Notes: generated by a model from the sequence alone, not told the origin. A stretch of DNA of 48,782 bases from Marinospirillum insulare DSM 21763 (GCF_000686905.1 NZ_JMLW01000024.1:1-48782); one strand, 5' to 3'. Counted from the stretch's first letter, positions 17,466 through 26,742 are shown. Made by a program: numbers and translations.

Positions 17466-17954
17466 TTAATCACTTAATTTCTTTTGCCAAAAAACGGCAC
17501 TGCCTGTGCTTGGATCTAACGCATAACCAGCGAAGCCAAACTTTTGATAAGCTGATTTAGCTACCAAGTTATCACTTAGCACTTCTAGGGTAATTTTGCA
17601 GCAGCCCCTAGCTAAAGCCAGCTCTTCAACCTTTCTGAGTAGTTTTAAACTAATTCCTAAACCTCGATACTCTTTAAGAACACAAAGGTCGTGAATATTA
17701 ATCAGGGGCTTGCAGGCAAAGGTTGAAAAGGCTTCAAAGCAATTAGCTAAGCCTACAGGTTGATCATCTAGATAAGCTAGTATGCTCAAGGCATGGGGAA
17801 GCTTGGCTAAACTAGGCACTAGCTGATCATAGACATCTTTGTCTAAAGCCTCTCCTCCGCCCATAGGGTCCATAGCATAAGCATTTAGCAAAAAAGGGAT
17901 GACTTGTTGGTGTTGTGGGTTAAGGTAGTCGGCTTCTACTAGCTTTAGGTTCAT
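17466..17954 (-). CDS. GNAT-family N-acetyltransferase
   Basis: 162 aa. The acetyl-CoA motif A is visible as LCVLKEYRGLGISLKLLRKV (about residues 90-109), followed by the typical LEVLSDNLVAKSAYQKFGF (residues 122-140). Upstream, LAYLDDQPVGLANCFEAF is the usual beta-strand preceding it. Acceptor substrate unknown. The ATG directly abuts the stop of the GST gene (TAAATG), so the two are translationally coupled. Confidence 0.85.
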   Translation of the reverse strand: MNLKLVEADYLNPQHQQVIPFLLNAYAMDPMGGGEALDKDVYDQLVPSLAKLPHALSILAYLDDQPVGLANCFEAFSTFACKPLINIHDLCVLKEYRGLGISLKLLRKVEELALARGCCKITLEVLSDNLVAKSAYQKFGFAGYALDPSTGSAVFWQKKLSD

Positions 17955-18626
17955 TTATTTCAATGGCCTTGGAAATATTAAGGGTGTATCACCTTCCTGC
18001 CAGGGTTGAATTTTAACCATAGCAAGCTGAAATAACGGATGCTCTAACCAGTCTTTTAGCCAGGTTTGTAGCTTAGGGTAAGGCAAGCTGTAAAACACCT
18101 CCCTGTCAACATGAGCAAACTGGCGTACAAAAGGCATAATGCCTAAGTCAGCAATACTAGGACTAGCGCCTAGCAAGTAGCTTTGCTTAGCTAACAAATT
18201 TTCTAGCTGCTGTAAGAATAGCTCGCCTTTTTTTCGGTAATCTAGCTGGGTTAGCTCTGGATAACGGTCAGCATATTTATAACGGTCTAGCCAAGGCTTA
18301 AATTCTTGATCATTTATCTCAATCAGTTGATTAGCAGTGGCTAAGTCAACTTTTAGTAAACCTTGTGGGTCACTTTGCTCTAGCGCCCATTCCAGTATTT
18401 CTTTGCTTTCTTCAATAACGTCTAATTCAGCAGCTGCTTTTTTGGTTTTTTGGTTTAACACTAAAACAGGCACTGTACCCTTAGGGCTAATCGCTAGCAG
18501 GTGTTCTGGCTTATTTTTTAAGACAACTTCTCGCAGCTCAACTTTAAGCTCAGCAAATAAAATACCTAACCGGGCACGCATAGCATAAGGGCAGCGGCGA
18601 AAAGAGTAGAGGCAGGGTAAAGACAC
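17955..18626 (-). CDS. Glutathione S-transferase family protein
   Basis: 223 aa. N-terminal thioredoxin-like domain with CPYAMRARLGI (residues 13-23), where Cys-Pro-Tyr recalls glutaredoxin-2/omega-type enzymes, and the cis-proline region SPKGTVPVLVL (49-59). The C-terminal helical domain includes LLGASPSIADLGIMPFVRQF, the GST_C N-capping motif. Likely a glutathione-dependent thiol transferase or reductase; substrate unknown. The start codon is GTG (18624-18626), seven bases after the lipoprotein gene's stop. Coupled to the GNAT gene downstream. Confidence 0.84.
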   Translation of the reverse strand: MSLPCLYSFRRCPYAMRARLGILFAELKVELREVVLKNKPEHLLAISPKGTVPVLVLNQKTKKAAAELDVIEESKEILEWALEQSDPQGLLKVDLATANQLIEINDQEFKPWLDRYKYADRYPELTQLDYRKKGELFLQQLENLLAKQSYLLGASPSIADLGIMPFVRQFAHVDREVFYSLPYPKLQTWLKDWLEHPLFQLAMVKIQPWQEGDTPLIFPRPLK

Positions 18627-18633
18627 GACTCAA

Positions 18634-18972
18634 TCACTCAGTTATACAGGTTTCTAGAAGGTCACCTGTCTGGTTGTTTTGATGTAAGAAAAGAGTTCCA
18701 GCTACACCTTTCCCCTGCCCTTTAGTCCACCAAACCAAGTCATTATTTACGTAACGTGAACCACTAGCAGCTACACTAATACTCATTTGATGCTGCTTGC
18801 CCTTGTATTCAATAATAGCTAGCTCGGTAGAAGGGTAGCTTGCCTCTATCACTTCCCCACTTTCACATTGATAGCTATAAACTTTTGCGGGCATTTCACT
18901 GGTTAAAGAGCTGCTTCCACAGGCTACTAAAAATATGCTTTGAATAAGCAACAAAGGTAAAAAAACTCTCAT
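18634..18972 (-). CDS. MliC-type lysozyme-inhibitor lipoprotein
   Basis: 112 aa. A lipoprotein signal peptide (MRVFLPLLLIQSIFLVACGS) has lipobox LVAC with the lipidated cysteine at 18. The mature part has the MliC/PliC layout: YQCESGEVIEASYP, AIIEYKGKQHQMSISVAASG, SRYVNNDLVWWTKG (about residues 72-85). The ASGSRY and WWTKG segments are the family's lysozyme-contacting features. Expected in the periplasm, anchored to a membrane, where it blocks C-type lysozyme. It follows the mechanosensitive channel gene by 32 bases, so the two may share a transcript concerned with envelope integrity. Confidence 0.82.
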   Translation of the reverse strand: MRVFLPLLLIQSIFLVACGSSSLTSEMPAKVYSYQCESGEVIEASYPSTELAIIEYKGKQHQMSISVAASGSRYVNNDLVWWTKGQGKGVAGTLFLHQNNQTGDLLETCITE

Positions 18973-19004
18973 ACAAGCCTCTATTTAAGTAGTAAAAATT
19001 TGCA

Positions 19005-19883
19005 TTAAGATTGTAACGCATCTTGGGCTAGTTTTTCTGCAGGCAAATAATCTTTCTCAGCAAAGACTTCCGTTAAAATCGACTGCTCTATAAAGCTTTT
19101 TTGGGAGGTCTTAGCAGGTACACGCACAATCAAATGTACTTCTTCTGCATCAGGAAACTGTAAACTAACCCTAGGATCAACTGTCGGCACTTCTAAACCA
19201 CGCTGAGTCGCTACCTTTTGCATGTGGCGGCGTATGCTTTCCAAATTATAAGCACAATGTTTGGTTGCTGCTGCTAATAGAGCTTGCTGGGCGGCTCGCC
19301 AATTGTCTTCACGCATAAAAGGCACTGTAAAAGCATGGAGAACATAGTCATGGGTAAAGCTTTCATTAACCACCGGTTCTGAAACAAAGAGCGAGTTGGG
19401 TAATACTATCATCCGCCCAGTACGCTGATGAGTGAGTTTGCCTGGCCCCACCTCTAAAATAGTAGTAGCAAGCAGGTTTTGATCTATTACATCCCCTCTA
19501 AAGTCCTTTACTTGAATACGGTCGCCTATATCAAAAGAGCGTGCACCTGTTTTTAGCAGGCTTCCTGTAATACACATGATTAACTCTTTAGTAGCTACCA
19601 CAAAAGCCACAGCTATAGCCACTATAGAAAGCGCTAGGGTACGCAACTCTTCACCCCAGATCATAAACACGCCTAGCAGAGTTAATAACAATAAACCGTT
19701 GCGTGACTGCACCAGCCACTTACGACGCAACTCGTTCGACTTTACACTACGACGAATAAGGCGATTACCTAATGCACGCAATACCAGCATAGAGGTAACT
19801 AAAACGAGGGTACTGAATAATAGACGTACAATTTCATGAGAAACTGAAAAGTCATTAACCCAAACTTGCACGGATTCCAACAT
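19005..19883 (-). CDS. MscS-family small-conductance mechanosensitive channel
   Basis: 292 aa. Three N-terminal TM segments (about 20-40, 62-80, 83-110), then the beta domain with DIGDRIQVKDFRGDVIDQNL (118-137) and IVLPNSLFVSEPVVNES (160-176), both hallmarks of MscS. The C-terminal alpha/beta domain is present. TM3 (AIAVAFVVATKELI) has fewer glycines than E. coli MscS. Opens under membrane tension to release solutes. First gene of the minus-strand run that continues to the lipoprotein, GST and GNAT genes. Confidence 0.88.
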   Translation of the reverse strand: MLESVQVWVNDFSVSHEIVRLLFSTLVLVTSMLVLRALGNRLIRRSVKSNELRRKWLVQSRNGLLLLTLLGVFMIWGEELRTLALSIVAIAVAFVVATKELIMCITGSLLKTGARSFDIGDRIQVKDFRGDVIDQNLLATTILEVGPGKLTHQRTGRMIVLPNSLFVSEPVVNESFTHDYVLHAFTVPFMREDNWRAAQQALLAAATKHCAYNLESIRRHMQKVATQRGLEVPTVDPRVSLQFPDAEEVHLIVRVPAKTSQKSFIEQSILTEVFAEKDYLPAEKLAQDALQS

Positions 19884-20031
19884 GAAGGTTTTACTTCCTT
19901 TAAGAGTTCTAAAAAATCATGTAACAAAAGTAGTTTTTTTAAAGTAGCATTAACGCTAGGCTATTTATTACTAGAGTTTATGCCACTCACTACTCAGCAG
20001 AAAGCATTAAAAACAGTTCAATGAGGCCAAA

Positions 20032-21543
20032 ATGAATAAAAAGAAACATCCAACCCGTGAAGACTGGGAAAAACTTGCCGCCAACCTTACTTTTCCTCAC
20101 CAAGCTTATATTAATGGCGAATACCTAAATGCTGCCAGTGGTGAAACTTTTGATTGCATTAGCCCTGTCGATGGTAAAACCTTAACCCAAGTAGCTAGCT
20201 GCGATGTAGCAGATGCAGATAAAGCGGTTAAGGCGGCTAGGGCTGCTTTTGAGTCGGGCGTATGGCGTGACTTACCGCCTGCCAAGCGTAAACAAATTCT
20301 GCAAAAATTCGCTGACTTAATCACCCAAAACCGTGATGAATTAGCTTTACTAGAAACCCTAGATATGGGTAAACCTATACGTTTTTCTAGTAGTGTAGAT
20401 ATCAGCGGCGCAGCTCGCACAATCAGCTGGACAGCCGAAGCGATAGACAAGGTGTACGGTGAACTAGCTCCTACTTCAGTTGATAAAATTGGCATGATTA
20501 CCCGAGAAGCTGTTGGGGTGGTAGTCAATATTGTGCCTTGGAATTTTCCGTTACTCATGGCCAGCTGGAAATTCGCGCCAGCCTTAGCCATGGGTAATTC
20601 AGTTATTTTAAAACCCTCAGAAAAATCACCTTTAACTGCCTTGCGTGTAGCAGGCTTAGCCAAAGAAGCGGGTATTCCTGATGGTGTTTTTAACGTACTG
20701 CCAGGCCTAGGCTCTAAAGTAGGTAAAGCCTTAGCCTTACATATGGATGTCGATACCCTCGCCTTTACTGGCTCTACCGCTGTGGCTAAGCAACTCATGG
20801 TATATGCGGGTGAATCCAACATGAAGCGGGTTTGGTTAGAAGCTGGTGGTAAAAGCCCTAACATTGTTTTTGCCGATGCACCCAATTTAGAAAAAGCCGC
20901 CCAAGCCGCTGCCCAAGGTATTGCCTTTAATATGGGACAGGTTTGCACCGCAGGTACACGCTTATTAGTGGAAGCCAGCATTAAAGATGAGTTTGTGGCT
21001 TTAGTAAAACAAGCCTTAGTTAAGTGGCAGCCAGGCCATCCTTTAGACCCAAAAACATTAAATGGCGCGATTGTTGATAAGCAACAGTTAAGCAAAGTTT
21101 TGGGCTATATTGAAAAAGGTCAACAAGAAGGTGCTAACTTAGCTTTTGGTGGTCAACAAGCTTTTCAAGAAACAGGTGGCTGTTATGTTCAACCAACCAT
21201 TTTTACTGAAGCTGAAAACACTATGCAAATTGCTGCTGAAGAAATTTTTGGCCCAGTATTAAGCGTGCTAACCTTTGATTCTATGCAAGATGCTGTTACT
21301 CAAGCCAATGACACGATTTACGGTTTAGCCGCTGCGGTTTGGACAGCTGACCTAAACAAAGCCCATAAAACGGCTAAAGCCTTAAGGGCTGGTAGTGTAT
21401 GGATTAATAACTATGATGGCGGTGATATGACCGCACCCTTTGGTGGTTATAAGCAATCAGGCAACGGGCGAGATAAATCTTTACATGCCTTTGATAAATA
21501 CACTGAAATAAAAGCCACTTGGTTAAGCCTAGAAGCTGATTAA
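20032..21543 (+). CDS. puuC: Aldehyde dehydrogenase, PuuC-like
   Basis: 503 aa NAD(P)-dependent dehydrogenase. Catalytic Cys305 (GQVCTAGTR), general-base Glu270 (WLEAGGKS) and the cofactor motif FTGSTAVAK (245-253) are intact. Close agreement with E. coli PuuC over the whole length, including GKPIR, EAIDKVYGE, SNMKRVWLEAGGK, NWQPGHPLDP-like and the end FGGYKQSGNGRDKSLHA, suggests oxidation of gamma-glutamyl-gamma-aminobutyraldehyde or other omega-amino aldehydes. No other polyamine-degradation genes are here, so a broader substrate range is possible. Followed after 25 bases by the REC-CheC gene on the same strand. Confidence 0.85.
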   Translation: MNKKKHPTREDWEKLAANLTFPHQAYINGEYLNAASGETFDCISPVDGKTLTQVASCDVADADKAVKAARAAFESGVWRDLPPAKRKQILQKFADLITQNRDELALLETLDMGKPIRFSSSVDISGAARTISWTAEAIDKVYGELAPTSVDKIGMITREAVGVVVNIVPWNFPLLMASWKFAPALAMGNSVILKPSEKSPLTALRVAGLAKEAGIPDGVFNVLPGLGSKVGKALALHMDVDTLAFTGSTAVAKQLMVYAGESNMKRVWLEAGGKSPNIVFADAPNLEKAAQAAAQGIAFNMGQVCTAGTRLLVEASIKDEFVALVKQALVKWQPGHPLDPKTLNGAIVDKQQLSKVLGYIEKGQQEGANLAFGGQQAFQETGGCYVQPTIFTEAENTMQIAAEEIFGPVLSVLTFDSMQDAVTQANDTIYGLAAAVWTADLNKAHKTAKALRAGSVWINNYDGGDMTAPFGGYKQSGNGRDKSLHAFDKYTEIKATWLSLEAD

Positions 21544-21568
21544 TTAAAAATAATAAGGTATTGCAGCT

Positions 21569-22564
21569 ATGACTTTACCGGTAGTAATTTGTGATGACTC
21601 GGCGCTAGCTCGTAAACAGCTAGCTAAGTCATTACCCGGTGGTTGGGATATAAGCCTTACTTTTGCCACTAATGGACAAGAGGCAATAGAAGCCATTAAA
21701 CAAGGCAAGGGTGATCTATTATTTTTAGACCTAAATATGCCAATCATGGATGGTTATGAAACCTTAGAAACTATCCGCCGTGAAGATTTATCTAGTTTGG
21801 TGTTGGTGGTATCAGGTGATATTCAACCCGAAGCCAAAAAGCGAGTTATGGCTTTGGGTGCTTTAGACTTTATTAACAAACCCATTAACCCAGAGTTAGT
21901 CACTCAAATATTATTGAATTACGGCATTATTAGTAATAGCCAACCACAAAGTACTGCTGAGTTAGCCCGTTTTGATGACCAACAGCCTGATTTAACCGAC
22001 CTAGTGCAAGAAGTGGTTAATGTGGCTATGGGGCAAGCAGGCAAACAGCTAGGCGACCTATTAGGCACCTTTGTTCACCTACCCATACCCAAAGTGCATT
22101 TGCAGCCTTATCAACTCTTACCTAGCTTAATTAGCACTCGTCAAGCACTTACCTACTCGGGTGTTTCGCAAGGTTTTATTGGCTCAGGTATTGCAGGCGA
22201 AGCCATCGTTATTGTCAGCACAGACAACCTACCTGTTCTAGCTAAACTAATACCTACGGGGCAACAAGATTTACAAGCAGGTGAGCTAGAAATTTTAACC
22301 GACCTAGCTGGTTTGCTCGCTGGTGCTTGCCTAAAAGGTATTTCACAACAATTAGACGTACAGTTTAGTCTTGGTCACCCTACGTTATTAGGACAACATA
22401 CTGAGCTACACAAGCTATTAGGCGATAATCAGCAACAACAGGTTTTAGCAATAGATTTAGACTACCAATTACCTGATAAAAACATTCAATGTGATTTACT
22501 ACTGGTTTTTACTGAAGACTCTTTACCCGCTTTAACAGAACGCATGGGATGCTTAAATGAATAA
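21569..22564 (+). CDS. Response regulator fused to a CheC-like domain
   Basis: 331 aa. Residues 1-115 form a receiver domain: acidic pocket D9/D10, phosphoacceptor D54 in LFLDLNMP, and K104 in FINKPINP. Residues about 140-331 resemble CheC/CheX phosphatases: DLTDLVQEVVNVAMGQAGKQ holds the first E-x-x-N signature (E148, N151), and LEILTDLAGLLAGACLKGIS is the second, degenerate copy. CheC domains dephosphorylate CheY-P, so this protein may control its own receiver or a partner. The gene overlaps the next one (PAS-GGDEF) by 8 bases, which implies a joint role in controlling c-di-GMP. No histidine kinase is nearby. Confidence 0.8.
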   Translation: MTLPVVICDDSALARKQLAKSLPGGWDISLTFATNGQEAIEAIKQGKGDLLFLDLNMPIMDGYETLETIRREDLSSLVLVVSGDIQPEAKKRVMALGALDFINKPINPELVTQILLNYGIISNSQPQSTAELARFDDQQPDLTDLVQEVVNVAMGQAGKQLGDLLGTFVHLPIPKVHLQPYQLLPSLISTRQALTYSGVSQGFIGSGIAGEAIVIVSTDNLPVLAKLIPTGQQDLQAGELEILTDLAGLLAGACLKGISQQLDVQFSLGHPTLLGQHTELHKLLGDNQQQQVLAIDLDYQLPDKNIQCDLLLVFTEDSLPALTERMGCLNE

Positions 22565-23549
22565 GCCAGAACAACAACCACCCGAAATTGCTGACTTTTA
22601 CTGGATGCTGCAAATGCTGCAAACAGTAGACGTTGGCCTCGTTATTTTAGAGCGTGATTACCGCATTAAACTCTGGAATGGGTTTATGGAAAACCACAGT
22701 GGAATTACTAATAAACATTTAATTGATAAAGAAATCTTCAGTGTTTTTCCTAACCTACCCAGAACCTGGATAGAACGTAAGGTTGAATCGGTTTTTAAAC
22801 TTGGCAGCCCTGCTTATTCCACTTGGGAGCAACGCCCACACTTGTTTCCTTTTAAAAGCTACCGCCCCTTAACTGGGCATTCAGAACGCATGTATCAAAA
22901 TATCACTTTCATGCCCTTGCTCGACCCTAGCCGCAAAGTAAGTCAGGTGTGCTTACTGGTTTATGATGTGACAGAAAGTGTTACTAATAAATTGCAGCTT
23001 GAAGATGCCAATATTCAGCTAGAAAAACTTAGCCGCACCGACCGCTTAACAGGCTTAAATAACCGTGGTTTTTGGGAAGAGTGTTTGCAGCAAGAATTTA
23101 GGCGCAGCAAACGAGCCAGTGAACTAGGCAAGGTAGAATCTAGCTTAATTATTTTTGATATTGACCACTTCAAGCCTGTGAATGACACCCACGGCCACCT
23201 AGCAGGTGATCAAGTCATAAAAGCTGTTGCTCAATGCTTAAAAGAAACCGCCAGAGATACAGACTTTGCTGGTCGTTATGGTGGTGAAGAGTTTGTATTA
23301 CTGCTACCTGATACAGGTGTTGAAGGTGCTTTTGAAGTGGCTGAACGGTTAAGAACAAAAATTCAGTCTTTAGTCGTTCAGCATGAAGATTTAGAATTGA
23401 GCGTTACCGTAAGTCTTGGTATATGTGATTTTACCACTGACCTAGACAGTTTTAACTTATGGTTAGAAAGAGCTGACCAAGCGCTTTATCACTCCAAACA
23501 CCAAGGCCGAAACCAGTCGAGTGTTTGGAGTAAAGAGCTAGAAAGCTAA
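22557..23549 (+). CDS. PAS-GGDEF diguanylate cyclase (cytoplasmic)
   Basis: 330 aa without membrane segments. PAS domain about 14-140 (VGLVILERDYRIKLWN; ends VCLLVYDVTESV), short coiled linker about 143-160, GGDEF domain 160-330. GGEEF at 242-246 and the inhibitory RxxD (RDTD, 233-236) are intact, so the enzyme should be active and product-inhibited. The 8-base overlap with the REC-CheC gene suggests the response regulator governs this cyclase or the two act on one complex. The PAS ligand or cofactor is unknown. Converges on dbpA with 15 bases between. Confidence 0.88.
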   Translation: MNKPEQQPPEIADFYWMLQMLQTVDVGLVILERDYRIKLWNGFMENHSGITNKHLIDKEIFSVFPNLPRTWIERKVESVFKLGSPAYSTWEQRPHLFPFKSYRPLTGHSERMYQNITFMPLLDPSRKVSQVCLLVYDVTESVTNKLQLEDANIQLEKLSRTDRLTGLNNRGFWEECLQQEFRRSKRASELGKVESSLIIFDIDHFKPVNDTHGHLAGDQVIKAVAQCLKETARDTDFAGRYGGEEFVLLLPDTGVEGAFEVAERLRTKIQSLVVQHEDLELSVTVSLGICDFTTDLDSFNLWLERADQALYHSKHQGRNQSSVWSKELES

Positions 23550-23564
23550 ACTAAGCAGGCTAGG

Positions 23565-24959
23565 TTAAAGTAAACGGGCACGAAAACTACGCCCTTTAAG
23601 CTTACCTTCACTAATTAACTGTAAAGCTTGTTTAGCAATTTTACGCTCTACTGCTACAAAAGTGCGTCTAGCTGTGACGTTAATCTTGCCTATTTGCGCT
23701 CCTGCCAGCTGCTGTTTAGCGGTTAATGCACCTAGAATATCCGTTGGACGTAGCTTGTCTTTTTTACCACCATCAATCAATAGGGTTTGCATTAATGCTG
23801 GCTTAGGCTGCTTTTGTAAGGCCTTTTCATCAGGCAAGGCTTCTGTTTCTAGGCTTTGCTGTAAATAGTCTGCCAAAGCGGCTAAACGGAACTCCTCGGC
23901 AGCGCTGTAAAGTGTACAAGCAATGCCCTGCTCCCCTGCTCTACCTGTACGACCTACACGGTGCACATGCACCTCTGGGTCAAGCGATAGCTGGTAGTTA
24001 AACACCATATCTAAAGCAGCAATATCTAAACCACGTGCAGCAACATCAGTCGCTACTAAAATGCTAATACTTTTATTGGCAAACTGAACCAAGGTTTGAT
24101 CACGGTCTTTTTGTTCCATATCGCCATGCAAGGCTTGGGCACTAAAACCTAATTGGCTTAAACCATCGGCTAGGTCTTGAGTTTCTTTGCGGGTGGTACA
24201 AAAAATAACGCTTGATTCAGGTGCATAGTGCAGTAACAGCAAACGTAAAGCAGTAAAGCGCTCAGCTTCACTATTTAACTTGTAAAAATGCTGCTTAATA
24301 CTGTTAGCAGTATGATTGGCCTCTACTGTTATTTGCTCTGGGTCTGTTAATAAGCGCCCAGCTAAACTGGTAATTTTTTCTGGAAAGGTTGCACTAAATA
24401 ACAAGGTTTGGCGCTGTTGGGGTAATTGTTCAACAATGGCATCTAACACTTCTTGAAAGCCCATATCGAGCATACGGTCGGCTTCATCAAGTACCAGCAT
24501 CTTGACGTTTTCTAGGTTTAAATTACCTTTATTTAAGTGATCATCAATACGTCCTGGCGTACCCACAATAATGTGTGCGCCATGTTCTAAGGAATGCGCT
24601 TGCGGGCCAAAGGGTTGTCCACCACAGAGGGTTAACACTTTAACATTGTGCATAGCACGCGCTAAACGACGAATTTCTACAGCCACTTGATCGGCTAATT
24701 CACGCGTTGGACAAAGCACTAGGGTTTGAATTCTAAAGCGTTCAACCTCTAACTTTTGCAACAAACCTAAACCAAAAGCCGCCGTTTTACCCGAGCCAGT
24801 TTTAGCTTGGGCTATAACATCTTGCCCAGCCAATATTTTGGGTAAAGCAGCCGACTGAATTTCGGTCATTTCGTTATAACCCAGGGTTGCTAGGTTAGCT
24901 AAAAGTTCAGTTTGTAAGCTTAGGGAAGCAAAAGCGGAAGTGGTCAAAGAGCTGGTCAA
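23565..24959 (-). CDS. dbpA: ATP-dependent RNA helicase DbpA
   Basis: 464 aa DEAD-box helicase for late assembly of the 50S subunit. Q-motif region TEIQSAALP (32-40), Walker A KTGSGKT (53-59), DEAD at 158-161, SAT (LFSATFPEK), motif VI HRVGRTGRAG. The last ~75 residues (LIDGGKKDKLRPTDILGAL, FVAVER, GKLKGRSFRARLL) form the DbpA RNA-recognition domain that binds hairpin 92 of 23S rRNA, which separates it from RhlE and SrmB. The start is TTG, with TAGG seven bases upstream and no ATG near. It follows the etfBA terminator on the same strand. Confidence 0.94.
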   Translation of the reverse strand: MTSSLTTSAFASLSLQTELLANLATLGYNEMTEIQSAALPKILAGQDVIAQAKTGSGKTAAFGLGLLQKLEVERFRIQTLVLCPTRELADQVAVEIRRLARAMHNVKVLTLCGGQPFGPQAHSLEHGAHIIVGTPGRIDDHLNKGNLNLENVKMLVLDEADRMLDMGFQEVLDAIVEQLPQQRQTLLFSATFPEKITSLAGRLLTDPEQITVEANHTANSIKQHFYKLNSEAERFTALRLLLLHYAPESSVIFCTTRKETQDLADGLSQLGFSAQALHGDMEQKDRDQTLVQFANKSISILVATDVAARGLDIAALDMVFNYQLSLDPEVHVHRVGRTGRAGEQGIACTLYSAAEEFRLAALADYLQQSLETEALPDEKALQKQPKPALMQTLLIDGGKKDKLRPTDILGALTAKQQLAGAQIGKINVTARRTFVAVERKIAKQALQLISEGKLKGRSFRARLL

Positions 24960-25000
24960 GTGAGTACCTAAAAAAATTAGAAAAATAAATTAGAAAAAAG

Positions 25001-25028
25001 AAAGACCAGCCGGTTAGGGCTGGTCTTT
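25001..25028 (-). terminator. Rho-independent terminator after etfBA
   Basis: AAAGACCAGCC (25001-25011) pairs with GGCTGGTCTTT (25018-25028) around a 6-base loop. On the minus strand the stem is followed by CTTTTTTC, giving the T-run after etfA. Confidence 0.85.
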
Positions 25029-25066
25029 TAGTTTACAGCAATTACTCAGTAGCTAAAGTAATAAAC

Positions 25067-25993
25067 TTACAGCTTACCTTCAAGTTCTGGTACAGCGTCA
25101 AACAAATCAGCAACCAGACCATAGTCAGCGACTTGGAAGATAGGTGCTTCTTCGTCTTTATTGATAGCAACAATGACTTTAGAGTCTTTCATACCCGCTA
25201 AGTGCTGAATAGCACCCGAGATACCAGCAGCAATGTAAAGCTGTGGTGCTACTATCTTACCGGTTTGACCAACCTGCAAGTCATTAGCGACATAGCCAGC
25301 ATCAACGGCTGCACGGGTTGCACCCACAGCACCACCGAGTTTGTCAGCTAGCTTGTAGATAATGTCGAATTTATCTGCACTACCTACACCACGACCACCT
25401 GATACAACCACTTTAGCAGCGGTGAGCTCTGGACGGTCTGAAGCAGCTAGCTCTTCACCTACAAAGCTAGATAGGCCTGCATCGGTCACTTCTGAAATAG
25501 CTTCAACGCTGGCAGAGCCTGTATCGGCAACCGCATCAAAGGAAGTACCACGCACCGTGATCACCTTAATGGCATCTTCACTTTGCACAGTAGCTATGGC
25601 GTTACCTGCATAGATAGGACGCTTGAAAGTGTCAGCGCTTTCTACTGAAATAATTTCAGAGATTTGTTCTACATCTAACAAAGCAGCAATGCGTGGCATA
25701 AAGTTTTTACCATTGCCAGTTGCGCCCGTTAAAATGTGGGTGTAGTTCTTGCCCAGCGTTGCAACCAGTGCAGCGGTATTTTCTGCTAACTGGTTAGCAT
25801 AAGCAGCATTGTCTGCAACGAGTACTTTACTGACGCCATCTAGCTTAGCACCAGCTTCTGCAGCAGCTTGACAATCTGCACCAGCCACCAAGAGGTGAAT
25901 GTCACCACCAATGGCTTTAGCGGCAGCTACTACGTTTGCAGTTACGGGAATTAGATCAGAATTATGATGATCAGCAATTACTAAAATGCTCAT
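25067..25993 (-). CDS. etfA: Electron transfer flavoprotein alpha subunit
   Basis: 308 aa, FAD-carrying subunit of the ETF heterodimer that takes electrons from acyl-CoA and other dehydrogenases. The N-terminal domain ([12 protein letters not shown]) precedes the FAD domain with VVSGGRGVGS (about 192-201), GATRAAVDAGYV, GQTGKIVAPQLYIAAGISGAIQHLAGM and the final VADYGLVADLF, all family hallmarks. The ATG overlaps the etfB stop (TAATG). A strong terminator follows. Confidence 0.95.
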   Translation of the reverse strand: MSILVIADHHNSDLIPVTANVVAAAKAIGGDIHLLVAGADCQAAAEAGAKLDGVSKVLVADNAAYANQLAENTAALVATLGKNYTHILTGATGNGKNFMPRIAALLDVEQISEIISVESADTFKRPIYAGNAIATVQSEDAIKVITVRGTSFDAVADTGSASVEAISEVTDAGLSSFVGEELAASDRPELTAAKVVVSGGRGVGSADKFDIIYKLADKLGGAVGATRAAVDAGYVANDLQVGQTGKIVAPQLYIAAGISGAIQHLAGMKDSKVIVAINKDEEAPIFQVADYGLVADLFDAVPELEGKL

Positions 25994-26742
25994 TAGACCA
26001 CCTTCGCTTCGTTTTTCAGTTTATCAACCAGCTCATCTACGCTGCCCACTTTAATACCCGCAGAACGCTCTGCAGGCGGCTCTACTTTTAGAGTTTTCAC
26101 TTTAGAAGCAGTCTCTACACCATAATCAGCTGGCGTTTTGGTATCCATTGGCTTTTTCTTAGCTTTCATAATGTCTGGAAGCTTAGCGTAGCGTGGCTCA
26201 TTCAAACGTAGATCTGCACTAATAACCGCTGGCAAGTTAATTTGAATGGTTTGCATACCACCGTCTATTTCACGGGCAACCGTAGCTTTGCCATCTTCAA
26301 CCGTTAGCTCAGCAGCAAAAGCACCCTGAGAGAAGCCAGCTAATGCAGCAAGCATTTGCGTGGTTTGGTTGTTATCCGTATCTATGGACTGTTTACCCAT
26401 TAGAATAACTTGTGGTTGTTCTTCTTCTGCAATTTTGGCTAAAATTTTTGCAACAGCTAAAGAGCCTAGCTGCTCGTCTGTTTCTACCAAAATACCGCGA
26501 TCAGCACCTAATGCCATAGCAGTACGCAGTTGTTCTTGAGCATTTTTTGGCCCAATAGAAACTGCAATGACCTCTGTCGCTATGCCCTTTTCTTTTAAGC
26601 GAACTGCTTCTTCTACAGCAATTTCACAAAAAGGGTTCATAGACATTTTAACATTGGTCAGATCGACATCTGACTGGTCCGCTTTAACACGAACTTTGAC
26701 GTTGTAATCAACGACACGTTTGACAGCGACAAGAACCTTCAT
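25993..26742 (-). CDS. etfB: Electron transfer flavoprotein beta subunit
   Basis: 249 aa, AMP-binding partner of Etf[21 protein letters not shown] at the start, [19 protein letters not shown] and [15 protein letters not shown] are diagnostic; the AMP loop is around residues 120-132. ATG 26742 is chosen because GGAGA lies at the right distance and it gives the standard N-terminus; a longer frame to 26799 has no such support. Operon etfB-etfA, with a candidate promoter at 26850-26878. Confidence 0.95.
   Translation of the reverse strand: MKVLVAVKRVVDYNVKVRVKADQSDVDLTNVKMSMNPFCEIAVEEAVRLKEKGIATEVIAVSIGPKNAQEQLRTAMALGADRGILVETDEQLGSLAVAKILAKIAEEEQPQVILMGKQSIDTDNNQTTQMLAALAGFSQGAFAAELTVEDGKATVAREIDGGMQTIQINLPAVISADLRLNEPRYAKLPDIMKAKKKPMDTKTPADYGVETASKVKTLKVEPPAERSAGIKVGSVDELVDKLKNEAKVV

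Noticed and set aside
20106-21095. 329-codon open frame opposite the aldehyde dehydrogenase
   Set aside because: It lies wholly antisense to a gene with intact catalytic motifs, has no ribosome site and its protein matches nothing known; codon bias of the real gene opens the frame.
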